Part shown: in pieces, positions 33,538-34,265 of the stretch
How the letters are laid out: each line of letters opens with the position of its first letter
Numbering within the stretch: position 1 is the stretch's first letter
Origin: Amycolatopsis pittospori
Lineage (GTDB): Bacteria > Actinomycetota > Actinomycetes > Mycobacteriales > Pseudonocardiaceae
Assembly (NCBI RefSeq): GCF_013870525.1
Contig: NZ_JACBXD010000079.1
Coordinates: 1 to 34,265 of the forward strand
DNA: 34,265 nt
Direction: 5' to 3'
The notes under the pieces: model-generated
What the model was told of the DNA's origin: nothing
Database searches by the model: none
What the model saw: only the letters and a program-made list of their open reading frames with translations
Program-made: the position numbers and the translations under genes

Positions 33538-33596
33538 GGTGTTGCGAAAGCCACTTTCGCAACCTTCAATGTTGCGAAAGTGGCTTTCGCAACACC
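33538..33596. terminator. Nested palindrome P7 between convergent genes
   Basis: 26-bp perfect arms (33538-33563 and 33571-33596, 7-nt loop). Each arm contains GTTGCGAAAG-CCA-CTTTCGCAAC, itself a perfect 10-bp inverted repeat, so GTTGCGAAAG or its complement occurs four times. The element can form one long hairpin or two short ones. It separates the cyclase stop (54 nt) and the deaminase stop (16 nt). Terminator role is inferred. Confidence 0.85.
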
Positions 33597-33612
33597 GCGC
33601 CCGAGCGCTCGA

Positions 33613-34071
33613 TCAACCCTCGGTGGTGGGGACGCCGATGTCCTCGAACCACAGTTCCGGATGGTCCCGGATGAACTCGGTCATCAGCGCGGTGCACGCC
33701 GGATCGTCCAGCAGGGTGATCTCGACGCCGTTCTGCTCCAGCCAGCCGTGTCCGCCTTCGAACGTGGCCGCCTCGCCGATGATCACCCGGCCGATGCCGA
33801 ACTGGCGCACCAGCCCGCTGCAGTACCAGCAGGGGGAGAGCGTGGTGACCATGATCGTGTCCCGGTAGTGCGGCCGCCTGCCCGCGTTCCGGAACGCGGA
33901 GGTCTCGGCGTGCATCGACGGGTCGCCGTCCTGGACCCGGCGGTTGTGCCCGCGGCCGAGCAGCACGCCGTCGGTGTCGAACAGCGCGGCGCCGATCGGG
34001 ACCCCGCCCTCGGCCTTGCCGAGTTCGGCCTCTTCGCGGGCGACGGACAGCAGTTTCGCGGGATCGATCAC
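33613..34071 (-). CDS. Cytosine deaminase, yeast Fcy1 type
   Basis: Zinc nucleobase deaminase of 152 residues. Zinc and proton-shuttle motifs are H54-A-E56 and P80-C81-x-x-C84 (TLSPCWYC). The C-terminal part (EAATFEGGHGWLEQNGVEITLLDD...FIRDHPELWFEDIG) closely follows yeast cytosine deaminase, including the FEDIG end, so cytosine to uracil is the likely reaction rather than guanine or tRNA adenosine deamination. Start: GTG 34071 has AAGGTGA at 5 nt; the GTG three codons upstream is possible, and the longer frame to 34263 is unlikely. It is divergent from the partial regulator gene at 34154. Confidence 0.88.
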   Translation of the reverse strand: MIDPAKLLSVAREEAELGKAEGGVPIGAALFDTDGVLLGRGHNRRVQDGDPSMHAETSAFRNAGRRPHYRDTIMVTTLSPCWYCSGLVRQFGIGRVIIGEAATFEGGHGWLEQNGVEITLLDDPACTALMTEFIRDHPELWFEDIGVPTTEG

Positions 34072-34153
34072 CCCGGTCACCTTACCCGGCGGATCGAGGA
34101 CCGGAACTGTCCGCGATGTCTGCCAGACTCGTCCCCATGAAGCGAGCGAACCC

Positions 34154-34265
34154 ATGACCACGGGCACGTCGGCGCGGCTGCTCAGGCTGCTGTCCCTGCT
34201 GCAGGCGCGGCGCGACTGGCCGGGCGGTGACCTGGCCGAGCGGCTGCGGGTGGACGTCCGCACGG
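34154..34265 (+). CDS. WYL/DeoR-type helix-turn-helix regulator, 3' end beyond window
   Basis: Only 37 residues are visible: MTTGTSARLLRLLSLLQARR, then DWPGGDLAERLRVDVRT. This is the usual N-terminal winged helix of actinobacterial DeoR-like WYL-domain regulators (LLRLLSLLQ...W.G.DLAERL.V..RT). The WYL ligand domain is outside the window. A six-codon reading frame (MKRANP, 34137-34157) ends in a TGA overlapping this ATG, which could provide coupling but has no ribosome site of its own. It is divergent from the cytosine deaminase. Confidence 0.8.
   Translation, partial: MTTGTSARLLRLLSLLQARRDWPGGDLAERLRVDVRT

Noticed and set aside
33541..33593. CRISPR-like or tandem direct repeats
   Set aside because: The four 10-bp units alternate in orientation and form one inverted structure; there are no spacers of regular length and no cas genes.

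Overview
The window is 34 kb of high-GC actinobacterial DNA. Codon use, Rho-rich GTG starts, 4-base ATGA/GTGA gene overlaps, a DasR-like operator and a class Ic ribonucleotide reductase next to metE fit a member of the Pseudonocardiaceae, most likely Amycolatopsis. The genus is an inference from gene style and from the long intergenic palindromes. No tRNA, rRNA, CRISPR array, transposase, integrase or prophage gene was seen. The two ends cut a LytR-CpsA-Psr gene (left) and a WYL-type regulator (right).

Layout. 1-2.1 kb: end of an LCP wall ligase, a GNAT acetyltransferase and a Bcp-type peroxiredoxin. 2.1-5.6 kb (minus): a PAS-GGDEF-EAL protein that has lost both catalytic motifs, and a CYP136-like P450. 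5.8-12.6 kb (minus): nrdA, nrdB, a cobalamin riboswitch and metE, a block of cobalamin-independent enzymes. 12.8-15.2 kb (minus): MerR, TPR protein, enoyl-CoA hydratase and an acetoacetate-decarboxylase-like protein. 15.2-16.1 kb (plus): an imine-reductase-like enzyme divergent from MerR. 16.3-26.1 kb (plus): an eight-gene, mostly translationally coupled operon for carboxylating breakdown of a branched or terpenoid acyl-CoA (TIGR03084 protein, AtuA, two acyl-CoA dehydrogenases, both subunits of a biotin-dependent carboxylase, an SDR and a TetR regulator). 26.2-30.9 kb (plus): a small Cys-rich protein, a proline-rich membrane-anchored protein, and a two-gene module of a STAND-like P-loop NTPase and a membrane-tethered type I periplasmic-binding protein with no transporter genes. 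31-34 kb: a GH18 chitinase with a DasR-like site, a membrane diguanylate cyclase, a yeast-type cytosine deaminase and the start of a WYL regulator.

Three signals cross gene boundaries. First, seven long perfect or near-perfect palindromes lie just after stop codons, one of them inside nrdA-nrdB; they lack U-tracts and several contain smaller palindromes inside each arm. Second, a 19-bp operator-like sequence is shared by the P450 and the enoyl-CoA hydratase promoters about 8.6 kb apart. Third, the NTPase/binding-protein pair looks like an uncharacterised envelope-sensing module; it is the best candidate in this window for an undescribed system.
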